This document shows, piece by piece, positions 1 to 5,445 of a stretch of DNA of 8,452 bases; position 1 is the stretch's first letter; every line of letters starts with the position of its first letter. Source of the DNA: DAOTYH01 sp034435015 (GTDB lineage: Bacteria; Chloroflexota; Anaerolineae; Aggregatilineales; UBA3940). The stretch lies in contig DAOTYH010000098.1 of NCBI GenBank assembly GCA_034435015.1, positions 1 through 8,452 of the forward strand, given 5' to 3'. A program made the position numbers and the translations under genes. The notes under the pieces were generated by a model. That model was given only the letters and a program-made list of their open reading frames with translations, was not told the origin of the DNA and ran no database searches.

Positions 1-1
1 T

Positions 2-142
2 CGCTGCTTTTCAAGGTGCATTCATGCCCTGCGGGCTGCTGTTTCCCTCTTCGTCTTTTGCTGGAACCAACGCCAACTTCACAAACAGCGCTTCCCTGCT
101 TATCCTACCTGCCTCATTGATTTTGTGGCTCCAGATTTTTAG
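2..142 (+). CDS. 3' end of a probable transposase (partial)
   Basis: This frame is open from the left edge to a TAG at 140-142 and encodes 46 residues. It contains the stretch AVSLFVFCWNQRQLHKQRFP followed by LIDFVAPDF. A segment of the type 'x-AVxLFVxxWNxRQ' near the C-terminus is a pattern I associate with DDE transposases of IS1-like and related insertion sequences; this is recognition from memory, not a search. The stop codon falls inside a candidate terminal inverted repeat (139-149), as in many compact insertion sequences. Neither strand offers a better reading frame here. The N-terminus, catalytic residues and left end lie outside the window, so family and intactness cannot be judged. 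It could instead be a chance open frame in the region upstream of fadR. Confidence 0.5.
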   Translation, partial: RCFSRCIHALRAAVSLFVFCWNQRQLHKQRFPAYPTCLIDFVAPDF

Positions 143-206
143 CCACTCCTTTATAACATACATAATAGGCCTATTAAGTCTAAATTAGGAATTGGGGAGT
201 GGCTAA
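139..206. repeat. 11-bp inverted repeat, candidate insertion-sequence end
   Basis: TTAGCCACTCC at 139-149 is matched perfectly in inverse orientation by GGAGTGGCTAA at 196-206. The left arm overlaps the stop codon of the putative transposase, so it may be the right terminal repeat of that element. The right arm would then be the end of a second element or remnant in the opposite orientation. A 14-bp perfect palindrome (163-176) lies between the arms, but its centre is about 3 bp off the centre of the repeat. A structured transcript end is an alternative reading. Confidence 0.4.
163..176. repeat. 14-bp perfect palindrome
   Basis: TAATAGGCCTATTA is perfectly self-complementary with no central gap. 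It lies in the AT-rich stretch between the putative transposase end and the fold-back. It may be a protein-binding site or part of a secondary structure; nothing identifies a binding protein. Confidence 0.35.
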
Positions 207-274
207 TAGAGTGGATATGGAGGGCTAAAATCGCCCGACCCGTTAACACTATGTCCACCCCTTTGGCCACTCCC
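195..274. repeat. 80-bp symmetric fold-back (MITE-like or hairpin)
   Basis: The ends GGGAGTGGC (195-203) and GCCACTCCC (266-274) are perfect inverse complements. After 7 unpaired bases on each side, GTGGATAT (211-218) pairs with ATGTCCAC (251-258) with one wobble. A short GGGC/GCCC stem (222-225 and 233-236) lies in the loop, slightly off the shared centre. Both outer stems share the centre 234.5. The outer arm is the same sequence as the candidate insertion-sequence end at 139-149, which suggests a non-autonomous miniature derivative. I see no clear target-site duplication. It could also be a plain RNA hairpin insulating fadR from upstream transcription. Confidence 0.45.
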
Positions 275-289
275 TGATGTTTTTTGTTG

Positions 290-318
290 TTGACAACTGG
301 TAAGACCAGTGATACAAT
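290..318 (+). promoter_or_regulatory. fadR promoter (TTGACA-17-TACAAT)
   Basis: A consensus -35 box TTGACA (290-295) and a near-consensus -10 box TACAAT (313-318) are separated by exactly 17 bp. The predicted transcript start is about 325, giving a leader of about 35 nt before the TTG start at 359. The ATG at 317 overlaps the -10 box and cannot be in this transcript, which helps exclude it as the start codon. The spacer is almost entirely occupied by a FadR-type operator, so bound regulator would block polymerase. Confidence 0.85.
296..310. promoter_or_regulatory. FadR-type operator O1 in the promoter spacer
   Basis: ACTGGTAAGACCAGT is a perfect 6+3+6 palindrome. Its core TGGTNNNACCA is the core known for E. 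coli FadR and fits the FadR-subfamily consensus TNGTNNNACNA. It fills the -35/-10 spacer of the fadR promoter. The position predicts autorepression, presumably relieved by a long-chain acyl-CoA. Confidence 0.85.
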
Positions 319-331
319 GTTCCGTAAGCGT

Positions 332-346
332 ACTGGTCTTACCAGT
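332..346. promoter_or_regulatory. FadR-type operator O2 in the leader
   Basis: ACTGGTCTTACCAGT is the exact reverse complement of O1 and again has the TGGTNNNACCA core. Its centre is 36 bp from that of O1 and about 14 bp downstream of the predicted transcript start, just before the Shine-Dalgarno sequence. Two sites allow occupancy of two dimers and tighter autorepression. Confidence 0.85.
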
Positions 347-361
347 GAGGTATTCTTTTTG
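347..361 (+). promoter_or_regulatory. Shine-Dalgarno that fixes the TTG start of fadR
   Basis: GAGG at 347-350 lies 8 nt before the TTG at 359-361. From this TTG the conserved PPG lands at residues 26-28 and GKPT at 66-69, exactly as in E. coli FadR. Earlier in-frame starts at 284 (TTG) and 317 (ATG) lie in or before the promoter. Confidence 0.8.
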
Positions 362-1090
362 CCAGACCGTACCGAAAAAGCGGCAGAACGTGCCGAACGC
401 CTGCTGATCGAAGGATTTCTCGACGGCAGGTATCCACCCGGTAGTACCCTCCCCGGCGAACGAGACCTGTGTAAGGCACTTGGCATCGCACGGCCTGCCC
501 TGCGTGAGGCACTCCAAAGCCTGCACCGCGACGGCTGGCTGGATATTCAGCAGGGTAAGCCCACCCGTGTTAAAGACTTCTGGCATGAAGGCAACGTCAA
601 CGTGTTGATCGGGTTGCTCAAGGTCAGGCACAGCCTGCTGAGAGACCTGGTCCCTAACCTGCTGGAGATGTGGAGCCTGCTGACACCGACTTACACTCAG
701 CACGCCGTTGAGCGTAAGCCAAGAGAGATAGCTCTGCTGACAGCAGGATTTAGGGGGTTGGCCGACCGGGCTGAGCCTTACGCCCGTGCCATGTGGCGGT
801 TACACCGTCTGCTGGTCGAGTGTTGCGGCAATCCGGTATATGGGCTGGTTCTGAACAGTTTTGAGGATTTTTACCGCCGTCTGGCCTGCATCTACTACGA
901 GGACCCGGAGGCACGCGCTCAGGCACGCGATCTGTGGGAGGCGCTCCACACGGCGGCACTGACAGCCGATGGAGCGGCGGCGGCCCGTGCTGTTGAGACA
1001 TTTACCCGGATTACCCGCGAGGGCTGGCCCCTGAACCCGGCAAGCCAGTTCAATGACGATGAATGGAACGGGGACTGCGCCAGCGGCTGA
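359..1090 (+). CDS. fadR: FadR-type fatty-acid-responsive GntR-family regulator
   Basis: Cytoplasmic transcription factor of 243 residues (E. coli FadR has 239). The winged helix-turn-helix domain (about residues 8-75) aligns with E. coli FadR without gaps: PPG at 26-28, LPGER at 31-35, R45, LRE at 48-50, RDGWL at 57-61, IQQGKPT at 63-69 and FW at 74-75. The DNA-contacting R35, R45 and R49 are kept, while H65 is Gln and T44, T46 and T47 are changed. The C-terminal part carries GNPVYGLVLN (157-166) and DPEAR (182-186), close to the acyl-CoA-binding FadR_C domain (E. coli GNPIYGLILN, NPEAR). In known FadR, long-chain acyl-CoA binding releases DNA. Two perfect FadR-type palindromes in its own promoter support both identity and autoregulation. 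A radical SAM gene follows 63 bp downstream on the same strand with no terminator between. Identity is strong; the ligand is inferred. Confidence 0.9.
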   Translation: MPDRTEKAAERAERLLIEGFLDGRYPPGSTLPGERDLCKALGIARPALREALQSLHRDGWLDIQQGKPTRVKDFWHEGNVNVLIGLLKVRHSLLRDLVPNLLEMWSLLTPTYTQHAVERKPREIALLTAGFRGLADRAEPYARAMWRLHRLLVECCGNPVYGLVLNSFEDFYRRLACIYYEDPEARAQARDLWEALHTAALTADGAAAARAVETFTRITREGWPLNPASQFNDDEWNGDCASG

Positions 1091-1153
1091 TGAGGCCGGC
1101 GGGCAGTACGATTCGGATGTTCGCTTTTTGAAATTAGAGAGGTTAAAGAAACC

Positions 1154-2755
1154 ATGCGTATTAGATTAATTGAGCCAAGATCGTTTAGTTACAATGTGTA
1201 CGATCACGCCAAACTCCCCCGACTCGGACTGCCCCAGATCGGCGCGATCCTCAAACAGAAAGGCCACGACGTGACGATCTACGTCGAGACGCTGGCGCCA
1301 GTAGATTGGGACGACCTTCTACAGGCTGACCTGATCGGCTTTTCAACTACAACCGGCACGACACCGCCGGCCTACGAGATGGCTGACAGGCTTCGCTCCG
1401 CCGGCAAGAGGGTGGCATTCGGCGGGGCACACGCCACCTTCCTGCCGGATGAGGCGCTGGAACACGCCGATTATGTCGTGCGCGGCGAAGGGCACACGAC
1501 TATTGTTGAGCTGGTCGAGGCACTGGAAAATGGCGGTGATCTGGCTGGTATTCTGGGGCTGTCCTATCACGGGGCAGAGGGCGCTGTCCATAACCCGCCC
1601 CGCCCCAACTGCGACAACGCGACCTTCGCCGCCCTGCCATGGCCGGACCTGAGCCTGATCGCCGGCCATGAGAATATGCTGACGATGCCCGTCATGACCC
1701 AGTGGGGTTGCCCGTATGACTGTGACTTCTGCTCGGTGATCAAGATGTTCGGGCGGAAGGTACGCGCCCGCCCAGTCGAAGACGTGCTGAATCAACTGGA
1801 GACCGTCCCGCCGGGCAAGGATGTGTTCTTCTACGACGACAACTTCGTCGTGGACAAGCGCCGTACAAAGGTTCTTCTGCGCGGCATGCTCGAACGCGGC
1901 ATTGAGATCATGTGGTCAGCTCAGATGCGGGCAGAGGCGATCTACAAAGACAAGAAAACCAGCGAATGGGATACCGAATTGCTGGAGCTGATGCGGGATA
2001 CCCATTGCAACTGGGTGTACATTGGCTTTGAGTCGGTCAACCCGGCGGCGCTGGAAGAATACCACAAACAACAGACGGTCGAGCAGATCAAGGAGAGCAT
2101 CCGCGCCTTCCATGCCTACAATATTCCAATTCACGGGATGTTTGTGCTGGGATGCGATGCCGACACGCCGGAGACGATCCGGGCGACGGTAGATTTTGCC
2201 ATCAAGGCAGGTATTGACACGGTGCAGTTCCTGACCATCACCCCCCTGCCCGGTACAGAGTTCTACGAGCGCATGAAGGCCCAGGACCGCATCATCTCCT
2301 ACGATTGGTCGCTCTATGACGGGCATCATGTGGTCATTCAACCTGCCCACATGTCTCCTTACGAGCTTCAGGTCGAGTCGTTCAAGGGGATGCTGCACTT
2401 CTACGCGCCGCGCCGGGCATTTGCCATGCTGATCGGCAATCTGTGGCGGGGACTGCCTTTCCTGTTCAAGCTGTTTATGCGCGAGCATAAGCTACGGGTC
2501 TCCCTGCCGCGCATTGCCTTGCTGTCCCTCTTCCCGAAGAAGTGGCTCAAAATCCCGGAGGTGCTGCAAAACGCTATGGACAGGGCGAGCTGGTGGCGTC
2601 TGCGCGAGCTGTTCATTGTGCCGCTGTTCCGCCGCTATGCCTATGGACATACGCGGGCCGGCCTGCTCCAGCCGGAGAATCAGCGTTACATCAACTGGCT
2701 GAAGACGGTGTTCGGGTTGAGACGCCCGCACACGAACGGCCAGCAGGCAGGATAA
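1154..2755 (+). CDS. B12-binding-domain radical SAM protein
   Basis: A 533-residue enzyme. Residues about 1-135 form a cobalamin-binding-like Rossmann domain (LPRLGLPQIGAILKQKGHDV at 21-40, GFSTTT at 62-67, FGGAHATFLPDEAL at 89-102, RGEG at 110-113) without the DxHxxG cobalamin motif, as is common in this class. A PPRP linker (148-151) and LPWPD (161-165) precede the radical SAM core with C186, C190 and C193 (CxxxCxxC), which should bind the SAM-cleaving [4Fe-4S] cluster. Further core motifs are YDDNF (227-231), IGFES (290-294) and ITPLPGTEFY (362-371). The C-terminal ~110 residues are basic and hydrophobic (around IGNLWRGLPFLFKLF, 427-441), suggesting membrane association. Shine-Dalgarno GAGAGG (1137-1142) precedes the ATG by 11 nt. 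The family includes methylases and cyclases acting on lipids and tetrapyrroles; the fadR neighbour favours a lipid substrate, but that is inference. Confidence 0.85.
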   Translation: MRIRLIEPRSFSYNVYDHAKLPRLGLPQIGAILKQKGHDVTIYVETLAPVDWDDLLQADLIGFSTTTGTTPPAYEMADRLRSAGKRVAFGGAHATFLPDEALEHADYVVRGEGHTTIVELVEALENGGDLAGILGLSYHGAEGAVHNPPRPNCDNATFAALPWPDLSLIAGHENMLTMPVMTQWGCPYDCDFCSVIKMFGRKVRARPVEDVLNQLETVPPGKDVFFYDDNFVVDKRRTKVLLRGMLERGIEIMWSAQMRAEAIYKDKKTSEWDTELLELMRDTHCNWVYIGFESVNPAALEEYHKQQTVEQIKESIRAFHAYNIPIHGMFVLGCDADTPETIRATVDFAIKAGIDTVQFLTITPLPGTEFYERMKAQDRIISYDWSLYDGHHVVIQPAHMSPYELQVESFKGMLHFYAPRRAFAMLIGNLWRGLPFLFKLFMREHKLRVSLPRIALLSLFPKKWLKIPEVLQNAMDRASWWRLRELFIVPLFRRYAYGHTRAGLLQPENQRYINWLKTVFGLRRPHTNGQQAG

Positions 2756-2774
2756 ACTGCCCTCAGACAGAATC

Positions 2775-2809
2775 AAAGGCGGGGTGTTTGCAGACACCCC
2801 GCCTTTTTT
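2775..2809 (+). terminator. Rho-independent terminator of the fadR/radical SAM unit
   Basis: A perfect 13-bp stem (AAAGGCGGGGTGT at 2775-2787 with ACACCCCGCCTTT at 2794-2806) has a 6-nt loop and ends in a T run through 2809. It starts 20 bp after the radical SAM stop codon. Confidence 0.92.
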
Positions 2810-2813
2810 GCGA

Positions 2814-2830
2814 CCCTCCTATCGGGAGGG
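2814..2830. repeat. Short GC-rich hairpin
   Basis: CCCTCC (2814-2819) pairs with GGAGGG (2825-2830) across a 5-nt loop. It sits between the terminators of the two converging units and lacks a T tract. It may add to termination or be incidental. Confidence 0.4.
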
Positions 2831-2850
2831 GCATCTAATGTATCAAGGAA

Positions 2851-2883
2851 AAGAATGGAGCCTCCTGACGGAGGCCCCTTCTT
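2851..2883 (-). terminator. Terminator of the Flp pilin gene (minus strand)
   Basis: Arms 2851-2865 and 2870-2883 form a long stem around a TGAC loop: GCCTCC pairs with GGAGGC, flanked by AAGAA with TTCTT, with one bulge and one mismatch that becomes a G-U pair on the minus strand. On the minus strand it is followed by a T-rich tract. It lies 26 bp beyond the pilin stop codon. Confidence 0.75.
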
Positions 2884-2909
2884 ATCAAGAAGTGGAGTAT
2901 GCCGGCTGA

Positions 2910-3056
2910 CTAGATCGCTCTGATGATGTTGCTGAACACGTTGCCGATGGCAGGGCCGAGCAGTGAGAGGACGACGATCACGACGACCGCAACCAGCACG
3001 AGGATCAGAGCATACTCAACAAGACCTTGGCCTTCATCACGCGGGAAGAACAACAT
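2910..3056 (-). CDS. Flp/Fap-type pilin subunit (48 aa)
   Basis: The gene runs from ATG at 3056 to TAG at 2910-2912 and encodes MLFFPRDEGQGLVEYALILV, then a hydrophobic stretch and LLGPAIGNVFSNIIRAI. The signature of class IVb Flp prepilins is present: G9 followed by QGLV and E14-Y15, fitting the prepilin-peptidase site G|xxxxEY and giving a mature peptide of about 39 residues. The hydrophobic assembly helix covers about residues 12-35, and the LGPAIGNVFSNI tail is typical of the family. The Shine-Dalgarno AAGGAG (complement of 3065-3070) lies 8 nt before the ATG. The gene has its own promoter and terminator. Flp pilins are polymerised by Tad secretion systems for adhesion; no tad genes (ATPase, platform, prepilin peptidase) are in this window, so the machinery must be elsewhere if the pilin is used. 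Identification is firm despite the small size. Confidence 0.92.
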   Translation of the reverse strand: MLFFPRDEGQGLVEYALILVLVAVVVIVVLSLLGPAIGNVFSNIIRAI

Positions 3057-3099
3057 TTCTTTAACTCCTTCTCCATGACATTATGTATGATTACTTTCT

Positions 3100-3127
3100 A
3101 TTATAGTAAGAGCATCCCGCGCGGCAA
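3100..3127 (-). promoter_or_regulatory. Promoter of the Flp pilin gene
   Basis: Read on the minus strand, TATAAT (3105-3100) is preceded after 16 bp by TTGCCG (3127-3122). The predicted start is near 3093, giving a leader of under 40 nt. A small inverted repeat TTACT/AGTAA (3091-3095 and 3105-3109) surrounds the -10 box and could be a binding site. Confidence 0.65.
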
Positions 3128-3178
3128 GATGTCTGAACGGATTGATATAAGTTTGAAATGTGACGAGGTACCAGCCCT

Positions 3179-3421
3179 GTGCCAGCTATTGGGAATGTGC
3201 CCTTCAAACTCCAGATAGACGAACAAGCCTGCCGGCATTGCCGGCGCTGTCTGGCCGCCGAAGCGTGCCGGGGGAACGCCTTCCTCGTGCTTGACCCGGA
3301 GGACAGCGCGTTTATTGACATGAGCCGCTGTTGGGGATGCCTGAAGTGTATGACGGTATGCCCCTTCAGGGCGGTAGTCAGGGTTGAGTACGGAACAGAT
3401 GCCGCGCCGCCCTCCAGCTGA
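3179..3421 (+). CDS. Ferredoxin-like protein with two [4Fe-4S] motifs
   Basis: An 80-residue protein with eight cysteines in two groups: C18, C21, C24, C30 (CxxCxxCx5C) and C51, C54, C57, C61 (CxxCxxCxxxCP). This is the layout of bacterial two-cluster ferredoxins, in which the last Cys of each group serves the other cluster. The first group has a longer last gap and no following Pro. It is probably a soluble low-potential electron carrier. The GTG at 3179 is the first possible start, since an in-frame TGA lies at 3161-3163; GAGG at 3165-3168 is 10 nt upstream. The 4-residue tail PPSS and short length suggest a stand-alone protein, not a subunit fragment. It is divergent from the pilin gene and 36 bp upstream of a protease gene. 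The radical SAM enzyme nearby needs an electron donor, but there is no direct evidence that this is it. Confidence 0.8.
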   Translation: MPAIGNVPFKLQIDEQACRHCRRCLAAEACRGNAFLVLDPEDSAFIDMSRCWGCLKCMTVCPFRAVVRVEYGTDAAPPSS

Positions 3422-3441
3422 CTCGCACGACGCCCCTCTCC

Positions 3442-3450
3442 TGCTATAAT
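3442..3450 (+). promoter_or_regulatory. Extended -10 promoter for a leaderless protease mRNA
   Basis: TGC followed by consensus TATAAT (3445-3450) forms an extended -10 element. The ATG of the first M50 gene begins at 3458, only 7 bp after the -10 box, where transcription should start. No Shine-Dalgarno precedes the ATG. No good -35 box at normal spacing is visible, which an extended -10 can tolerate. Confidence 0.65.
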
Positions 3451-3457
3451 CCCCTAT

Positions 3458-4126
3458 ATGCTCAAGCAACTGCTTCTGACCCTGTGGGCCAGATTCCCGC
3501 TGGCGCTCTTTCTGGCCCGTGCACTTGTCATCACGTTTTCATTCACGGCCCATGAGCTGGCACATGGCCTGACAGCCACCCTGCTTGGCGACCCCGCCCC
3601 GCGCGAGAACGGGCGGCTGACCGTCAACCCTCTCAAGCACTTGGAGGGCATCGGGGTCATCACGGGCATGCTGATCGGCATCGGGTGGAGCCGCCGCACC
3701 CCCCTCACCCCTCACCGGATGCGCGTCCCCGGCTGGCTGGGGGGGCCGCTGGCTGTGCTGGCCGGCCCTCTGGTTAACGTGGGGCTGGTCATAGGAGGGA
3801 TGGCTCTGCTGAACGCCCTGAACCTGCAACCGACAGCCCCATGGGCAGAACTGCCCTCCCTGGCGGAGGTGCTGACAGTCTGCGTGCGTTTTAACCTGAC
3901 CGTCGCCCTGCTGAACGCCCTGCCGCTGTTCCCGCTGGACGGCTACCAGTTTATTCACTATCTGTTGCCTCTGCGGGCCGCCGCTTGGTGGGAGCGCACC
4001 TCTGGCTGGACAACGGCTGTGCTGGGGGCGGGAGTGGCTTTTTTGCTGATCATGCCTGCGCCCCTTGTCATACGGGTGGCCGGCCCGCCGGCGGCATGGA
4101 TCGAGCAGATACTGCTGGGGTGGTAA
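3458..4126 (+). CDS. M50 (site-2 protease) family membrane metallopeptidase, copy 1
   Basis: A 222-residue integral membrane protein. The zinc-binding HELAH motif (H32, E33, H36) lies in the first hydrophobic helix, and the third ligand motif NALPLFPLDG (N153, D161) is in a later helix. Between them are GRLTVNPLKH (52-61) and LAGPLVN (101-107), which are conserved in minimal S2P proteins. Roughly five hydrophobic segments are visible (about 17-38, 65-78, 95-118, 136-158 and 187-208). S2P enzymes cut substrates within the membrane, usually as the second step in releasing anti-sigma factors or signalling proteins. No PDZ or CBS domain is present. The usual HID after NPL is replaced by HLE, which may matter little. 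The start is supported by the promoter 7 bp upstream. It is followed after 51 bp by a diverged paralogue; substrate unknown. Confidence 0.85.
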   Translation: MLKQLLLTLWARFPLALFLARALVITFSFTAHELAHGLTATLLGDPAPRENGRLTVNPLKHLEGIGVITGMLIGIGWSRRTPLTPHRMRVPGWLGGPLAVLAGPLVNVGLVIGGMALLNALNLQPTAPWAELPSLAEVLTVCVRFNLTVALLNALPLFPLDGYQFIHYLLPLRAAAWWERTSGWTTAVLGAGVAFLLIMPAPLVIRVAGPPAAWIEQILLGW

Positions 4127-4177
4127 CAGGAACAAGGTGCCCTCCCCGGCATGGCTGAGGGCTGAAAAGGAGTTCTC

Positions 4178-4861
4178 ATGTTTGGTTCGCCTGCTGATAT
4201 GATCGCACGTGCCATCGTCTTCTTGATCGCGATGGCCGTCCATGAGTTTGCTCATGCTTACGGCGCATACTTGATGGGCGACACGACGGCCCAAGAGCAG
4301 GGGCGCATGACTCTCAATCCTCTGGCGAACATCTACTGGCCGGGGTTCATCATTGCTGTACTGGGCGGCCCCGCCATTCTCGGCAGTGCGCCTGTTAACC
4401 CCTACCGGATGCGCAACCGACGGTGGGGGATGTTCGTGGCGGTGCTGGCCGGCCCGGTCTCCAACCTGATTGTAGCGGCGCTGGTATCGGTTCTGTTCCG
4501 GCTCAGGCTGGTGCCGTTGTACAGCCCGACAGGCGGCCTGCTGGGCACGCTGATCCCGACGCTCCCCATGCTGTTGGTGACGCTGGTATGGTTTAACATT
4601 GTGCTGTTCATCTTCAACCTGTTGCCGCTCTACCCGCTCGACGGCTGGACCGTATGGATGGCACTGCTCCCTGCCAGACCTGCCGTGTGGATGCAGAGGC
4701 ATCAACAAGAAAGCACCTACGTGCTGTTTGGGCTGATCCTGCTCAGCTTCATCGGGCCACAGCTTTCGGCCATCAGCCCGGTGTTGGGCTACTTTGACCC
4801 GCTCCATTGGCTGATCGGTGTGCCGGGCAGTGCTATCTTCAACCTGATGGTAGGGGCATGA
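4178..4861 (+). CDS. M50 (site-2 protease) family membrane metallopeptidase, copy 2
   Basis: A 227-residue membrane protein with HEFAH (H22, E23, H26) in the first helix and NLLPLYPLDG (N147, D155) later. GRMTLNPLAN (42-51), APVNPYRMR (71-79) and LAGPVSN (90-96) are the other family motifs, and all metal-ligand residues are present. Shine-Dalgarno AAGGAG (4167-4172) is 5 nt from the ATG. It shares architecture with the upstream M50 gene, but the sequences differ widely outside the motifs, so this is an old duplication or two separate acquisitions. The last codons overlap the HD gene by ATGA, implying translational coupling. It probably cleaves a membrane-embedded substrate, but which one is not shown by the context. 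Confidence 0.85.
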   Translation: MFGSPADMIARAIVFLIAMAVHEFAHAYGAYLMGDTTAQEQGRMTLNPLANIYWPGFIIAVLGGPAILGSAPVNPYRMRNRRWGMFVAVLAGPVSNLIVAALVSVLFRLRLVPLYSPTGGLLGTLIPTLPMLLVTLVWFNIVLFIFNLLPLYPLDGWTVWMALLPARPAVWMQRHQQESTYVLFGLILLSFIGPQLSAISPVLGYFDPLHWLIGVPGSAIFNLMVGA

Positions 4862-5382
4862 TCCAGCGTATCCGTCACCGGCTGTGGCAGGGCTTCCGCG
4901 CCTTGACGGCTTTTGCCCGTCCGGTAGATTATGCCGCTGTGGCTGAAGTGCTTTCGCCGGAACTGCTGACGCTGTTCAAAAGGATGCGCCGCAGTGAGCA
5001 GATTCACTGCCTGCACGTGATGCACTATCTGCGCGAACGTGGTCACCAGCACCCTGACCTGCTCACTGCCGCCCTGCTCCATGACGCGGGCAAATCACGC
5101 TATCCGCTGACACTGGCAGGCCGGACAATGGCAGTGCTGGTACGCAAATTCCTGCCGAAGCAGTATGAGCGTTGGGCACAATCGAGGCCGCAGGGCTGGC
5201 GGCGGCCTTTTGTCATCGCTGTCCAGCACCCGATCTGGTCAGCGGAGGACATGGCGGCGGCGGGCGCTTCGCCGCTGGCAGTCGCACTGGCCCGCCGCCA
5301 TCAGACCATACCGGCCAATCCTCCGCGTGATGAAGAAGATCGGCTTTTGCTTCTGTTACGGGAGGCCGACCGGGCCAGCTAG
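4858..5382 (+). CDS. HD-domain phosphohydrolase-like protein
   Basis: A 174-residue soluble protein. The HD signature is H53 (within HCLHVMH, 50-56), then HDAGK (H75, D76), with possible further ligands H124 and H148 and a closing D171 (READRAS). HD proteins are metal-dependent phosphohydrolases acting on nucleotides, (p)ppGpp or cyclic nucleotides; the substrate here cannot be assigned. The ATG at 4858 is preferred because it overlaps the protease stop as ATGA. An in-frame TTG at 4807 would add 17 atypical residues and a 55-bp overlap. There is no good independent Shine-Dalgarno, in keeping with coupling to the upstream gene. The protein ends soon after the last motif, so it is a minimal single-domain HD protein. 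Confidence 0.75.
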   Translation: MIQRIRHRLWQGFRALTAFARPVDYAAVAEVLSPELLTLFKRMRRSEQIHCLHVMHYLRERGHQHPDLLTAALLHDAGKSRYPLTLAGRTMAVLVRKFLPKQYERWAQSRPQGWRRPFVIAVQHPIWSAEDMAAAGASPLAVALARRHQTIPANPPRDEEDRLLLLLREADRAS

Positions 5383-5445
5383 GCATAATGGGATCGGAGT
5401 GAGGCAATTGTCATAGGATGCCGGCGATCAGGGGATCGGGGCAGG

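Noticed and set aside
284..358. In-frame upstream starts for fadR (TTG at 284, ATG at 317)
   Set aside because: They lie before or inside the -35/-10 region, would encode the operators as protein, and add residues absent from E. coli FadR. TTG at 359 gives exact collinearity.
3027..3218. Plus-strand open frame of 63 codons
   Set aside because: It overlaps the well-supported pilin gene and its promoter and the ferredoxin start, and has no family features.
3539..4807. Long minus-strand open frame of 422 codons
   Set aside because: It is antisense to two clear M50 protease genes, is rich in Gln, His and Arg as expected of a shadow frame, and shows no domain.
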